The notes: a model not told the origin generated them from the letters alone. A stretch of DNA of 64,000 nt from Darksidea phi (GCA_030770425.1 JASJFT010000027.1:62001-126000), one strand, 5' to 3'. Numbered from the stretch's first letter, positions 31,715 through 44,119 are shown. Made by a program: numbers and translations.

Positions 31715-32858
31715 GGTTGCTCACTAATAGAAGAGGAAAGCTTTGAATAAAAGAAGGAGCAAAGAAGTAAGCAAAGAGGTCAGTAACGCGATAATTAGGT
31801 ACTCGGTAGATTAAACAGCGAACCAGCGTGCTCTTAAACCACTTCTTCCAGAAAATTGGAAGAGAAGCCGAAATTTCATGTTTAGAAGCCGAAAAGTCGG
31901 TATTAAGACACGGAGGATAGATACGTGAACGGTGCAAGCTTGGATGCGGCCGATACGTGATGCCGTCACTAGTCAGTGCGCGGGGAGTGTTGCGGGATAA
32001 GCAAACGGCAGTCGAAGAGCCAAGCTCGGTGCATGTATTGTCATGCACCGTTAGGGAGGACATGAATGCGGAAAGGCTAGTCGCTTAGACGGTTTTAGCG
32101 CGGAAGGCGTCACGTGACGGTGCCGATGGAGGCCGCGCTGGCCCATTCTGCGAGATATCTCCGGGTGGTGATGGGCTGGTAGCAACACGTTGGGAGCGTT
32201 TCGAGTTACGACATCAAACTCGCCAACTAGGCAGGGAGTGGAGAGAACGGTGCGTTTGACACTACTAAACTGCCGTGTTTCTCTCCTGTCTTGATGCTAC
32301 TTCGCGTCGGTGGACCGCTCTTTGCGTAGCATCTTTCGAGGGCCCTGCGCATCCATGGTAGAATGGTGCACAGCAGTGGCAAACAGTTTGTTAATGCATA
32401 TTAACTGTTGTTCAAATTTAAAACTGTTCACTTAGCAACGGCCGGTCCGGTGGGGACATCTGCATATCTGAAAGAGAAATGTAAAGACAGGAGCTTAATG
32501 CCATCACTTTTATTAAACACAATGGGATTAACGATTCGATTTTCATTTCGTACTGTAGTCTTCATGCAGCCTAGAGGGTATCATTCGGGTCTCCGCCCAA
32601 TATGCACATGTAAAAAGAAGGGAAAAACCCCTTCGGCCGCCCGTGGGAATCCCCAGCCCCGTGCCCAAAAATGGCTATGGGCATTAACTGCCAAAAGAAT
32701 AAAGCGTAGCCTCCATAACACCGGCCCGCGTGAATATGCACCGAAGACAGCCGTTTCGCCAAAGGCCCATTTTAAAGATCTGCGCGCGCCCTGCGAACGC
32801 CGTGTGGAGCCCATCCCTTAAAACATTAACCAACCATCCTGAACCGATTCCGAAGATA
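31715..32858. other. Intergenic, ~1.1 kb
   Basis: This is the promoter side of the monooxygenase and the 3' side of MED19. Frames such as minus 31296-32063 (which overlaps the monooxygenase) and plus 32408-32821 have no domain and were not called. Confidence 0.45.
32108..32119. promoter_or_regulatory. Perfect 12-bp palindrome with CACGTG core
   Basis: CGTCACGTGACG lies about 395 bp upstream of the monooxygenase ATG. CACGTG is the standard bHLH (E-box, Cbf1-type) core. Binding here is inference only. Confidence 0.3.
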
Positions 32859-34368
32859 CTATCGTCGCACGCCGCCCACTTCGACCTGATGAGATGTTCG
32901 TTCGAATGCTAGCCTCCTCTTCTTCGCCATACCGCCTTGCGCATTGTCTTCCCCTCCTGTTGACTCGGCGTAGTCGTCTACAAATCCCTCGCCGTAACCT
33001 TGGAATGATACATCGGTGTACTGCCGTTTCGATCCCGCTCTTTCTGGTCTTGATGCTCGTAGGCCCCCTGCGAGAGCATATGGGTTTGGTGTGGCAGCAG
33101 CTGATGATACAATCCGGTGTGGTGCGGCTTCTGGGCCAGCTTTGGTCTTGACTGTCTCCTCTGCTCCGAGATATGCGCGGTACTTTGCGGCGTCTGGAAC
33201 AGGCAGCGGACCCGGGGCTATTCCCCCCAAGGCGCTGTTGAGCAGACTATCAAACTCGGGGGCGAGGCGTGTCTCCTGAGGATTGAGGGCATGGCAGATT
33301 TCCTTGCCCTGGACCATAAGCAGTTGGTACTCTTGATCAGGAATCTGCATTGGCCCAGCCAGCTTCCCTTCCATCTTTATCGCTTTTGGCTTGCCGGCGA
33401 TTTGCAGAGCTTTAATGTGCCCCTCATAGGATTTTCTGAGCTTATTGATCTTCTCCCCAGTTATGGGGTCGTTTCTAGCGACCGATCTTGCGAGGGTATT
33501 GAGTCCATAGAGCTCAAACAGATTCTGCGAACCGTGGGGCCGAGACACAGTGTGCGCTATGGAGCAATCCGTGTCAGTAACACAGAGCAATAGTGCGCTG
33601 CATAAGGGGAATCTTACTGCTTTGGCAGGGCTTGAATAGCTGACTGCCATAAACACCTTTTGCCGCCGCAATGCCGCCTTCCGGCGCAAAGATAGCGCCC
33701 TTTTGCCGGTTGTGGTCAGACCGTCTGTGTCCTCCTAGCCGCACCACTTCCTCATCCTGGCTGTCGTTCATCAATGCGTCGCCGTCGCTATCGACATTCA
33801 TCGAGTGTGAGGGCCCTGCTGTGCTCGCAGGCGTCGGGAAGGGCGGGGGATGGGTTGCCGAGGGGCCGGACTGGGAGACCTGTTGCGACATGGTCACAGA
33901 GGAGGGTGGGGTCATGTCCAAGGAAGCGGCCATCGTAGTCGTGGCCGGGCCGCCATTTGACTGCGAAATCATCGAGGGGTACGGCGGCGAAGTGGGCGTG
34001 CTGGGGTGGATAATATGCGGCTTTGTCTCGCTGGGCTTGGCGGCGAGGTGGTAGGGTGGAGAGGCCGGAGAGAACGAACCCGTCAAGCGCTGTCGCTTTG
34101 CACTATGCTCCGACATAAGGGCCGCAGCGTCAGCGTTCAAGGACGGCGAGTGCGTCGAGGGTGCGGTGTGAAGAGGGGAGCTGTAAGAAGCGCTCTGCTG
34201 GGAGGCGCTTGGCGGATCGCGGATCGACCGCAGCAGCTGTGGCGACGTTTCTAGACAGAGCGCATGCGAAGGAGTCGTCGTCTGAGTGCGGCTTGGAACG
34301 GATTTCGCGGGTTGTGGGGTACGGACGGGCGGCGAGGGTGCGATGGTGTGGTGGTGTAAAGAGGGCAT
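32859..34368 (-). CDS. MED19: Mediator subunit 19 (MED19/ROX3)
   Basis: A subunit of the Mediator head that connects regulators to RNA polymerase II. Exon 1 (33618-34368) encodes a Pro/Ser-rich, low-complexity N terminus with a basic stretch (HSAKRQRL). A phase-1 intron at 33557-33617 (GTAAGA..CATAG) leads into LFKPCQSTHTVSRPHGSQNL. This continues as FELYGLNTLARSVARNDPIT and GEKINKLRKSYEGHIKALQI, the Med19 core. The C terminus carries another basic stretch (KKRRLAFER). The protein is 482 residues. Its ATG is 177 bp from that of the divergent RAD10 gene, so the two share a promoter region. Confidence 0.88.
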
Positions 34369-34545
34369 CGGGTTGAGTCTGCTGGAGGCTGAATGGTCTA
34401 CTGGGCACTAGCGCAACACGTGACTACCCATCGGCCTTTATTGTTCAAATGTTCGTCTATTGTGTACGAGAGCATTCACGGCCACGCCCCGCTGCAGCGC
34501 CATCCCGACGACCGCGCCGCTCAATGCCTGCGCACCACGGCCAGT

Positions 34546-35724
34546 ATGGATGACGTCCGGCCTCGCGGCGCTGCTGCTGCCACCAGCGCATCGACGACAG
34601 CGCAGACATCGCGACCTACCGACGCCCCGAACGTAAACCCGAACGCGCCTAAAGTGCAGCAGCCCAAACCGCAAGCTTTGCCCTCGCGCTCCGGGCCCAG
34701 CTCCATTCTCGTCTCGCCGCGCCAGAAGGGCAATCCCATACTGAACAGCGTGCGCACCGTGGCATGGGAGTACTCGGACATTCCTGCTGACTACGTACTC
34801 GGTGCGACAACATGTGCGCTATTCTTGTCGCTCAAGTATCACCGTCTGCATCCCGAGTACATTTATAACCGCATTCGAGACCTCAAGGGCCAGTATCAGC
34901 TGCGTGTACTGCTCGTGATGGTAGACATCGAAAATCACGAAGAATCGCTACGGGAGCTGTCCAAGACGTCGCTGATCAACAACGTCACTATAATGTTGGC
35001 CTGGAGCGCGCAAGAGGCGGGTCGCTATCTGGAATTGTTCAAGACATTTGAGCACGCAGCGCCAACAAGCATCAAAGCCCAGCAGTCCTCAACGTATTCC
35101 GATAGCGTGGTGGAGTTCATTACTGTTCCTCGCAGCATCAACAAGACAGACGCTGTTGGTTTGGTTTCAAACTTCGGCAGCATTCGCACAGCGATCAATG
35201 CCGGGCCTGAGGAAATCGGGCTGATTGCTGGCTGGGGAACAAAGAAGGTAAAACGCTGGTGCAACAGCGTGAGGGAGCCGTTCAGGATCAAGCAGGCTGC
35301 GAAGCGAGGTCTTACTCGTGATATCACCCAGGCGACACTGTCCAGAGAAACTTCAATAGCAGGCGGTGAGAATCAGGCAATGGACGAGACAGACTTCGAA
35401 ATGTACACGCGTCGGAGAGTTGAAAATGCAGCACCCACTGCAGTAGGCTTAGCTCCGACAGCACCCGTTGCAGCGGAAGCTGACGCGGACGCCTGGCCGT
35501 CACGTCGAATAGCGGAAGAGAGGATCCCATACCAGCTTGGGCCAGGGGAAGAGGAAGCAAGTTGGCGAGTGGACGCAGGCGGTACAACGGCACCGGCTAC
35601 CGTTCCGATGACTACTCGAGTGGAGAGTCCAAAACCTAGCACAATCCTAGGGAAACGAAAGCCAGACGATGAAAACATGAGTGAAGGTATCATGGCAGCG
35701 CTAAGCAAGTTACGAAAGCAATAG
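34546..35724 (+). CDS. RAD10: DNA excision repair protein RAD10/ERCC1
   Basis: The non-catalytic partner of the XPF/Rad1 structure-specific endonuclease, acting in nucleotide excision repair and recombination. The Rad10 core starts near residue 61 (GNPILNSVRTVAWEYSDIPA) and continues DYVLGATTCALFLSLKYHRL and HPEYIYNRI. The tandem helix-hairpin-helix region is around residues 198-245 (TDAVGLVSNFGSIRTAINA, then IGLIAGWGTKKVKRWCNSV). A variable acidic tail follows, ending with a basic GKRKPDDEN. The chosen ATG gives 392 residues and a 177-bp promoter. An in-frame ATG at 34393 would leave only 24 bp to MED19 and adds a non-conserved extension. Confidence 0.9.
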   Translation: MDDVRPRGAAAATSASTTAQTSRPTDAPNVNPNAPKVQQPKPQALPSRSGPSSILVSPRQKGNPILNSVRTVAWEYSDIPADYVLGATTCALFLSLKYHRLHPEYIYNRIRDLKGQYQLRVLLVMVDIENHEESLRELSKTSLINNVTIMLAWSAQEAGRYLELFKTFEHAAPTSIKAQQSSTYSDSVVEFITVPRSINKTDAVGLVSNFGSIRTAINAGPEEIGLIAGWGTKKVKRWCNSVREPFRIKQAAKRGLTRDITQATLSRETSIAGGENQAMDETDFEMYTRRRVENAAPTAVGLAPTAPVAAEADADAWPSRRIAEERIPYQLGPGEEEASWRVDAGGTTAPATVPMTTRVESPKPSTILGKRKPDDENMSEGIMAALSKLRKQ

Positions 35725-36066
35725 TATACATTTTTATCCACACTTGTTGTTTGCCGCATGTTAAGAGGCACAATGACATTGCAGCTTTTTCTTCATATGA
35801 ACACTCTTAGCCATTTTGCAAGCCCAGTGGAATCCGTATGCGCGCATAAAATAAGGGACAACAGTGGTTATCAAGACGTTCTTGCAGAGTACCTGTAGCG
35901 CTTTCCCCATTCTTATTGGTGGCTCAAACTAAGTAGGAACCTCACTTGTCGACCCCCACGTGCTTCCTTCTGACTGCAGCCCTTCGCGCATAGCAAACCC
36001 AACTTCGACCACTTCCCCGCATCACTTAGCCTGGCTGCTCTCACCAAATATTCCGGCCCTGCCAAA
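35725..36066. other. Intergenic, promoter of F-box gene
   Basis: No gene is seen. CA/CT-rich sequence just before 36067 resembles a leader. Confidence 0.45.
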
Positions 36067-37511
36067 ATGAGTTTCGCTCAGCTCCCAGCTGAGCTCCAAA
36101 TACACGTCTTCAGTTACTTGCAAGCGCCGGATCTCAAGGCAGCAAGAGGAACTTGCACAAAATTTCGCGACAATGCCTCGATGTGGCTTTTCCGAAAAGT
36201 GATAGCTTGTGCGAGATACCGGGCCATGGGAGCATTTCAGTCCATATCGCAGCACACGGTCTATCGGACATGTGTGAAGGAGATTGTCTTCGACGGTACT
36301 ACATACGATGCGGCACTCGCAAGAAGTGAGTACCTGTATCAACATTCCGCGGATCAATTCGAGGACCTAAAGGGCGTTGTTAGCTGGGCGAGGCGGAGTA
36401 GGTAAGTCGTCCACCTTCTACATTTCGACGCGAGCAATCGTATCAGCAGCAACCATCTGCGGATGTACTATCACGCCACTTCTCCCACTTTAGACCTTGG
36501 CTAATGCTATACAGATTTAGGAAGTACAAGGAACTATACAAAGAGCAGGAGGAGATCAAAAGCGGACATGTCCTTCTGCAAACCATTGCTCGGGCTCTGG
36601 AGTGGCAGCTGCCGAACGTCTCCTCACTTGTCTACTCGCCGGAACCCCACCATATTCCACTTGAAAAGAAAGACATGAAGGAAGTCCTCCCAAGAGGCAT
36701 GACACGCTCAGAAGAAATGCACGATGGCTTTCACCATCTTATCGGCGCCATCTACATCGCACAATATACCGGAATCCACGACTTTAGGATAGAACCCCGC
36801 TCACGCTCTCTACCAAACAACATCGGCACTGAATTCTACGTCGACGTCTTCAAATTCCGCGACCCTACACACATAGAAGCCGGCAAATTCTTCTTCCAAA
36901 ATCTCCGTAAGATCGATATGGTCCTCACCCCATCATCGCCGCTGTATAGAGTTGGACCCGCTGGCGCTAGAGCGCTTGAATGCCTTGCGAATATGGCAAC
37001 TCTGCTTTCTGAAGCCAAGGAGTTGCAGGACTTATCATTCCGATTCTCTCACTGGCATCCGAACCCTCATAACATGTACGGCTCCATCGTCCCACATGGC
37101 CAGCCGATATTCACCCATCTGGGCCTTGACGTAAAATGGCCGAAGCTGCGCTCCCTACGGCTCGGAGGTGTGTATGCGGATGAGGAAGAACTCAAGGAGC
37201 TGATATCTCGGCACAAGGAGACATTGATCTCCTTGAAATTCAATCACTGTAGCCTCTTTTCCGGCCAATGGTCGAACATCGTGGACGACGTGGCTTTTGG
37301 GACGAACATTGCTTCGTTCAAGTTGGAATATGTCAATGAGGTAGTCATTGGGGAGAGGTTGTTCGAGAGTCTGAGTGATGAGGAGGCAAGACCCTGGCAG
37401 TATGTAGGTCGAGTTGCGGTCAATGAGGAGGGCGAGCGGTTCTTCGAGGAGCCTTCAGGCCAATCGGTTTATGCATGGCGGAACCAACACGAAGACATGA
37501 ACGACTCTTGA
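36067..37511 (+). CDS. F-box protein, 443 residues
   Basis: The N terminus MSFAQLPAELQIHVFSYLQA then PDLKAARGTCTKFRDNASMW is a clear F-box, the Skp1-binding motif of SCF ubiquitin ligase adaptors. A phase-2 intron at 36402-36514 (GTAAGT..ATACAG, 113 bp) joins WARRSR to FRKYKELYKEQEE. The C-terminal region contains leucine-rich-like segments (WPKLRSLRLGGVYADEEEL, SLKFNHCSLFSGQW), as in many lineage-expanded fungal F-box proteins. The substrate is unknown. The gene is intact in frame from the ATG to the TGA. Confidence 0.82.
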
Positions 37512-37986
37512 ATCGGTGCGGACGATCGCCCCATCGTAGCACTTACGACCTATTCGGATATGCCCTAGCCGGCTCCACCTTTCGGACATAACTAGATCAA
37601 ATAATGAGACAGTCTTGGGCCAAAAAATGCATCGACGGCGGTCGACTCGCTAGCTCCAGCCAGATCCTTCAGGCCAGCCTTTGCTCAGCTCTCGAAGAAG
37701 ACCCGATTGGAGGTTCGTGTACGCCGTCAGGATATCTTAGATAGGCAGGAAAGTGCCATTGGACTAAATATTAATTTGCGGTGAGTTCTGTTGGTGTTAT
37801 TCTATTCTTATATGTACTTGATTTTACCCGCCCTATGCAAGACATCTCACGTGGAGTCGTACGTCAGCGCTGCAGCCCTAGTTATGACGAATCGATAAGA
37901 GTGATCGACGTTTCTAATTCTACGCACCGGGCAACGCATGTTCTGGAGCGAGCTGAACTCTAGCCGCTGTGTTGGCTTGAATGTAT
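37512..37986. other. Intergenic, no supported gene
   Basis: Only short frames without domains are present. Confidence 0.45.
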
Positions 37987-38574
37987 TTACCGCTTCCTCC
38001 GCATCGACGCACCGTTGAACGAGTAACACATCGTATGTCTCAGATTTACGGGTTCCCGTCTGCAACAGTCGCATCTTTGGGCATACTTCAAGCCCCATTG
38101 AGAGGATGTTTGTAAGGCGGCCGGTGAAAACGCATGTGGCACTGTAGCAGTTACTAGATTGGGAAAGCGCATCGGTCGATCGTTAACGCCTCCGGCGCAC
38201 AGCTCCAACTCCATGACACCGTACGCTAAATCTATCTTTGCTCCTTCGAACCCCCTACTCACTAGCCTACCCCAGCATAGGTCTTTCTCGCCACAACCTC
38301 CGAACATATCCCACGCCACGTCATGGCTCCTTCCCGGTCTCATCGCCAACCGCATGACCGCCTCCATGGTCACATTCCGCTCTTGGCACTCTGGAGTCGG
38401 TCCAGCACAACATGCACAACATGCACAACATCCATCGCCATTTGCCCCCGCCAACTGAGAGGGACCACTTTTAATCCCGGACGAGTGACCTGAGGTGTGG
38501 GAACTATATTCGTTCCCGCGGGATGCGGATGCGAGAAGCGACGCCTGACTCAGCCCTGCAATTTGAATGCTCAT
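37987..38574 (-). CDS. Hypothetical Cys-rich protein with CCACCACCA run
   Basis: An uninterrupted minus-strand frame of 195 codons starts at the ATG 38572-38574. Its N-terminal half is rich in Ser and Gly and contains GDGCCACCACCAGPTPE. Three 9-bp repeats (unit ACAACATGC on the plus strand, 38404-38431) encode the cysteine pairs. Further cysteines follow (FGGCGEKDLCWGR, LELCAGG). No domain is recognised. Open-frame length and sensible composition favour coding, but there is no comparative support here. A shorter product or an additional splice is possible. Confidence 0.4.
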   Translation of the reverse strand: MSIQIAGLSQASLLASASRGNEYSSHTSGHSSGIKSGPSQLAGANGDGCCACCACCAGPTPECQERNVTMEAVMRLAMRPGRSHDVAWDMFGGCGEKDLCWGRLVSRGFEGAKIDLAYGVMELELCAGGVNDRPMRFPNLVTATVPHAFSPAALQTSSQWGLKYAQRCDCCRREPVNLRHTMCYSFNGASMRRKR

Positions 38575-38996
38575 AGCACCTGAGAATGGCGAAAGAGATG
38601 GATTGGGGACCAACGTTCATTGCGGCAAGACACTGCCGGGGTTTGCTGCCTGGGGCAAACAGCGAGCTGGACAATAGGATACATCGCGCGACTTTCGTTA
38701 TTGTCCTACTAAACCCGTCCCACCCCCAAGCCGCCACTGTTATAATGCTGCTCTACTCTACCTTCAAAGCCTTTCCCGTCTCCACCGCACCCCCGACTAG
38801 ACCTATCGACTTGCATCAGCATACAAAAAGTGCCTTCCAAACGCTGCCGGTATCTGTGTCTACTTGTGCCCCCCACCTCACATCTTCTGAAGCTCTTGTT
38901 TCCCGGCTTTCCGCTTTCCATCCCGCCACTTTCTGTTCGCAGCCTTGCTGTCCGCGTTCATACTTAGCCTCCTATCGGCCAGTGATCTCAGTCAAG

Positions 38997-39626
38997 ATGC
39001 AGCGCCAAAACAGTCGACCTCAGCCCCGCCCTAACGGACAGGAGCGAGATCAAGCATGCTTTGCAGAGTCTGGGGTTTCCAATGGATTCGTGAGTTCAAA
39101 TTCGCTCAACATTGGCCACGACCGTAAGTACTAATGCATCCCATAGTCAGACGTCCAACGTTCGTCAGTGGATCACGCTGCTAGTCGTCCCCCAAACCCA
39201 CAGCTTCACGACCATCAGTACGGCTTCTCGCCTCTTGAGAGTGGACATCCGCACCAACAATATGATGCAAGCCACAACTGGCAGGCTATTCCCCGCTCTT
39301 GGGAAGCTATCAACCCAGAAGCGAACCGGGCCACACAGCACCCCGCACTCAATCGCACCATTTCCACTCCCTCCCCAGACTCTCGAGAGTCACATAGCCA
39401 CGTTCACACGAGCCACCAATCCGAATCATCCCAAAGTTACGGAAACTCGACCGACACGTCAACACCTCAGCTCACGGCTTCACGCCTAAGGCAATTCGAT
39501 GACGGACATACATCTACCACTAACATGCTAAGGTGGATGGGTGCGAACCAGAGAGATGGCGCGTGGGATGGCGTGGGGCAGGTCAAGATGTGGGAGGATG
39601 GTAATGAAAGAAGTAGTGGATGCTGA
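38997..39626 (+). CDS. Hypothetical low-complexity protein
   Basis: A long CT-rich leader (38740-38996) precedes the ATG. Exon 1 encodes MQRQNSRPQPRPNGQERDQA up to NSLNIGHD. An intron at 39124-39168 (GTAAGT..GTCAG, 45 bp) keeps the frame into DHAASRPPNPQLHDHQYGFS. A 27-bp alternative acceptor at 39150 also keeps frame but is too short to be likely. The rest is rich in Ser, His, Gln and Thr and ends QVKMWEDGNERSSGC. About 194 residues, probably disordered; no family recognised. Confidence 0.5.
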
Positions 39627-42368
39627 GCGAATTTTGAAGGGAAGAAACAGTGTAAATGACTATATATGTAGTTAATACTCGCCCAGGCATCAGGGGGGGC
39701 GTTTGGGAGAAGGCTGTGCATAAGCCTGGGCACTTGTTACTTTAGCGCCCGTTATTCTACTTTGATTCAGAAGGCGCCATATTCTGCGGTGAACTGAAAG
39801 CTGAGTTCCGCCTTGGGGACGATTTCCATGCACTTTACCGTTTCGCAAAAGATGGTGGTGTAGGGTGTATGGGTATGATTGTGTGATGTTTATGCAAGGC
39901 TGGGGCTGTGTAGTGATAAGCGATCTCCGTCTTAAGTGCATGCGCCTTTCCGGTCCGTACCTTATGTGACCCGCCATAAGCACCATATCGATTTGCAAAA
40001 AGTGAGACCAGGGTGCGGCCACAACGCACGATGCAACGAGGGGCGGCTGTAGACTCTGAAAATTGCGGCTCGAGTTGACCGGAATACTCGAGCTATGGGT
40101 GACGTGGCATCAGCGCGGTATGCGTTCGGCGAGGTTGCTTCGTTCCCGGAGGACTTGCTGTACGGAGGCCGTACAGAGGCCGCACGCCGGCGATCAGTGC
40201 TCCATCGACAAAAATTTTCGTCGGCACAGCTTAAAATAGCCATCTTTGCGCTCTTGCGCACTCTTCCGTCGCGGTCCTGGGGGACACCAGTAACGAATGC
40301 CCTCGTATTTTGCATTTCTGAGTGATGGCCAGAAGCAATGACGTTTGCCCTCGACCCAACACTTCGGTGCCCTAAAAGGGCAAAGGGCGCCGCCCTGGTG
40401 GATTGCGGCTCTGCAGTGTTCGTTGCAGCTGATTGATGGCTTGCAGAGGGCGAAGGAATAGACCAGCAGACTCAACAATGCATCCGGGACCAACCACTTC
40501 GGTTCACCGCGTAGGATGCACGATGCACCTGCAGGTTCATTTGCATGTTCGCCTGCATCCCAGCTTATAAGGCTGCTGACGGGCTGGTCGGGGGATCGGA
40601 AGCGCATCCGCGTCGCGTCACGATAGGAGGCTTTCGTGGTGTTGTCCGAATGGCACAAGGATCCTAACTTGAGCGAATAGGTCGAGACCGAAGCCATGAT
40701 CCAGACGCTCGGATCACCAGGGGGCCTGCCTATGATGGAGCCGCGGAGAAGCGGGGCAACCGCTAGCTTTGTCCAGACGACATGCATACAGCCCAAAACA
40801 CACCGCTATGGCTATTTCAAAAATGGCATTTATTGCGGGCCAGAGCCTCATCACGCGCCCTGTATCATGGATTGATTATGAGGGTGCAATCGAGATGGGC
40901 CTCAAACAGGCGATCGCGTGCCGATATCAGGCAACCGGGAGGAGCAAGTGAGGCCGCGCACAAGACGACAATGCATCGGACGGAGGACTTGGACCATTGA
41001 TGCACTCGTTGCCAAATTTAGGGCCGGACGTCTAGCCACCGAGTCAATTGATAACGTTTCTTATCGCGCCGTAGGCGGGGCCGCGGGATGAAAGTCATGT
41101 GTAACCCAATCCGGATCGAGGCAAGCCTCAATACCAGAGACAGCTACGACGAACATTGGAGCCTCAGGTCCGAGCATTGGCGCGGAGACTCGATCTGCCA
41201 GCTGCTCAGCACAATTCAGTTTTACCTAGTCATCGCGATCTAGCTACTCGCGAATATCAGGGACATTGGTGAGGCTCTATCCATCACCTACGTGTTCAAG
41301 GTCCAGTAGCCGCCTCAGAATGAGGTGTTGCCCGTCTATCAATGAAGCATAGCCACAGCTCACTTGAGACAGTACAGTTAATCTGCCTTGTGGAGAGCCT
41401 TGCCCGACCTTTGGGGGCTAAGTACAGTATGTTATATACCCTAGGTACACCTCTGATGGAGAAAGAAGCTTACCAAGTCTTCCAACGTCGAACGTAGCCT
41501 GACTCTTTTCTCGAACTCATCGCGACAACTACCATCACCAAGGACCGGTCGACATGGCCAATCGACACCCCGGAGCACATGTGCAGCTTTCAAGCCATAT
41601 CATGTTCCTCCAACCCCCGCAATCTTTGTCATCCACTTGAAGCAGCACCTCGTCTTCCAATGACCAACAGCTCACCGTCGGTAACATTATTCGGACGACG
41701 GGTGGACGCTTCATTTTCGACACGGGTATTCTGGATGCAATAGATGCGTCACCGCTATCCCGATTCAGTCACCATTCTCAGAGCCCATAGGGTGGTTCGC
41801 CTCACGAAACATGTTGGCATCGACACCGGTGAAGTCCGCAATGCAACTGGAGTCGTTTTTGCCCTGGCATGTGACAGCGCGTCGCTTGGCGCTAGGCAAA
41901 CGGACCAGGTCTACTAAGTACGCTAACGTTCTGCCTTTTTTTAAATTACAATTCTGGCTGACTATTCCTCAGGGAACTCCTGAATGCCCGAGTATGACAG
42001 CGCCCAACCACGACGCGACGTCAGCTGCCTCGACCTCTGAGAGCACTGTAGCATGTCCACCGTTGATACAAGGCGACCATGCGGGATCTGCGTTGGCAAA
42101 ACCTCGCGCTATCGAACCATCCCGATCGCGGCCGACGACTAGGGTGGTGCAGCCGCCCTCCGCCCATTTGCAGGCGGACGCGCGACCATGTTACAGTCCG
42201 ACGCATGTCGAGGGGAATATAGTGGTAGTCCTGCTCCTGTATGCTGCATCCTGCGTGGTGCGAGGACTGAGGGCAATTACGCGGCCGGTCATTGCTGCAC
42301 CGTTCATTGCTTAGCCTGTCTGTCTCCACGCTTTGGTGGCTACAGTCCAGCAGGACTGCTCGCATTCC
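39627..42368. other. Long intergenic region (~2.7 kb), no supported gene
   Basis: The largest frames (minus 40194-40796, plus 41811-42314 and minus 42021-42488) overlap one another or lack an ATG start and domains. The composition is heterogeneous and may contain decayed genes that are not recognisable by eye. Confidence 0.4.
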
Positions 42369-44119
42369 ATGCCGGTGGCGGCATTCTGCTCTGTTCATGA
42401 AGGTGAAAGTAGGATAAAGTCCTCCACGCTCGCAGCGTTCTATCATCAGATATCTTGGACTGGATCCCCTCGGCGTGGCAAGATGCAACTGTCATTGAAT
42501 TTGACATTCGAGTTAGTACGAACCCTTCTTTTCACGATCCTGCCATAGAGTCTTCAGCTCATTTTCATAGACTCAAGCGCACTAGCTCCCAGAGTACCAT
42601 CAAATCATACGGTACTCGACGGCCTAGTGCCTTCGAGAACCTCCCTTCCTACGATACCACAACCTCCTCGGACGGGTCTCAATCGAAGGCAAATCCTTCC
42701 GCGGACCCGCATCAACACGCCACTGAGAGTCATCCTGTATCGAAAACGACCGAAAAGCCTTCGCACACCCGCAACCTTGGCAAGAAGATAGGCAGAATGT
42801 TCAACAAACTCTCGGGCACACAACATTCTGACCGTTCCGAGCTCGAGGGATCGGTGCCACGAGGTTGGGCCGCATCGATACCTTTCGAGCTCTCAGAGGA
42901 AGGTATATCGGAGATGTCAGGCTCCCAACATCCGTGGGAACTCCCAGGCTATGTTGAAATAGGAGGATTGTCAGAATTGCCAAGCTATAACACCTACCAA
43001 CAGCAACCCGTACCCAGAAACTTACAAGCTCATGAAGGAACCGCGCTGGCCGTGCACAGAGAAGAGTCATATCAACATCATGACCATCTCCATGGCCCAA
43101 AACATACCAATACCAATGCGAACAAACAGCATTTTTCACCGCAAGTGCCGCCACATACCTCCATTACAACGCAGACAGTACCCACATCTACATGGACGCC
43201 GTCTGCCGCCGCTTCTGACTCCGTCCCGTCTACTACATTCGCTCCTGCCTGCCCACCCTCGTATAATAACGGAGAGAACGAGGTTGATGAGTGTCGGATC
43301 TGGGACGAGAACGCAGGCATCAATCGCCGCGCCACATTCTCACAACCGCTTCCGGCTAACCCCTTTACACCTCCAAATGGAAACCATCAGCATGAAGGTG
43401 ACGCTTACTCTCCTATCTCCTCGGTCTCTAGCCATCATGGCCATGCAGGCGGTTATCACGGTTCTTCCGCGTACCTGCCGACGCCACCAGTAGCTTCACC
43501 ATCCAACCTATCTATACCCTTCAGTCCAACTGAGTCTCTACAACCCAGCTTCGAAGGAGCCCAGTCTTCACCTTCTTCACAAGTATTCAGTCAGCAAGGC
43601 TTGCCAGCGGTTGCTGCATCTCATTCCGCCCAACTCGTTACCAGCAACTCCGCGTCGCATAATTTCATGCCAACTGCACCCTGGGAACGTCAGCCGCGCA
43701 CGATTGGAAATCATGGTGCTCCATTGGCCAACTTGGATGAAACGCTGTCGTCGTATAACGAGTCGCCCACGCCACCGGGTGTCGTCAACTCCGATACGAC
43801 TCATTCATTTGATGTAGTATCTCACCAAATAACGCCGGGCAACAGAGGAAATCGCTATTTTATCGCAAAAGGTCTCAGGATGCCACTTCCTTTGATTTGT
43901 AGTCATTGCTCGATAGCGTTTAACGGACAGTATCAAAGAGGTAATTTGCAGCGTCATGTCCGCGCGTTTCACTCTACGACTGTTGTCCGTGATGGAAGTC
44001 TGAACTGCCGTTCTTGTCCTGCCGTTTACAAGCGCGCGGATGCTAGAAGAAAACATGAGTGGAAGAAGCATAAGACCGAAGACTGTCGGCCTGAGAAGCG
44101 GCGCGTCGAGAAGATATAG
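42369..44119 (+). CDS. C2H2 zinc-finger protein, likely transcription factor
   Basis: The 567-residue model ends with two zinc fingers. The first (about 494-518) is CSHCSIAFNGQYQRGNLQRH with a following H, C-x2-C-x15-H-x4-H. The second (about 530-551) is CRSCPAVYKRADARRKHEWK with a following H, C-x2-C-x12-H-x4-H. The remainder is long, Ser/Pro/His/Thr-rich and probably disordered, as in fungal regulators. The long frame has no ATG near its head. A 34-nt first exon beginning at ATG 42369, joined by a 47-bp intron at 42403-42449 (GTGAAA..CATCAG), gives MPVAAFCSVHEDILDWIPSA in frame. That start is inference. Target genes are unknown. Confidence 0.65.

Noticed and set aside
31296..32063. 255-codon minus-strand frame
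   Set aside because: It overlaps the monooxygenase first exon in another frame and has no domain.
40194..40796. 200-codon minus-strand frame
   Set aside because: No domain, overlapping frames on the other strand and no leader or splice support.
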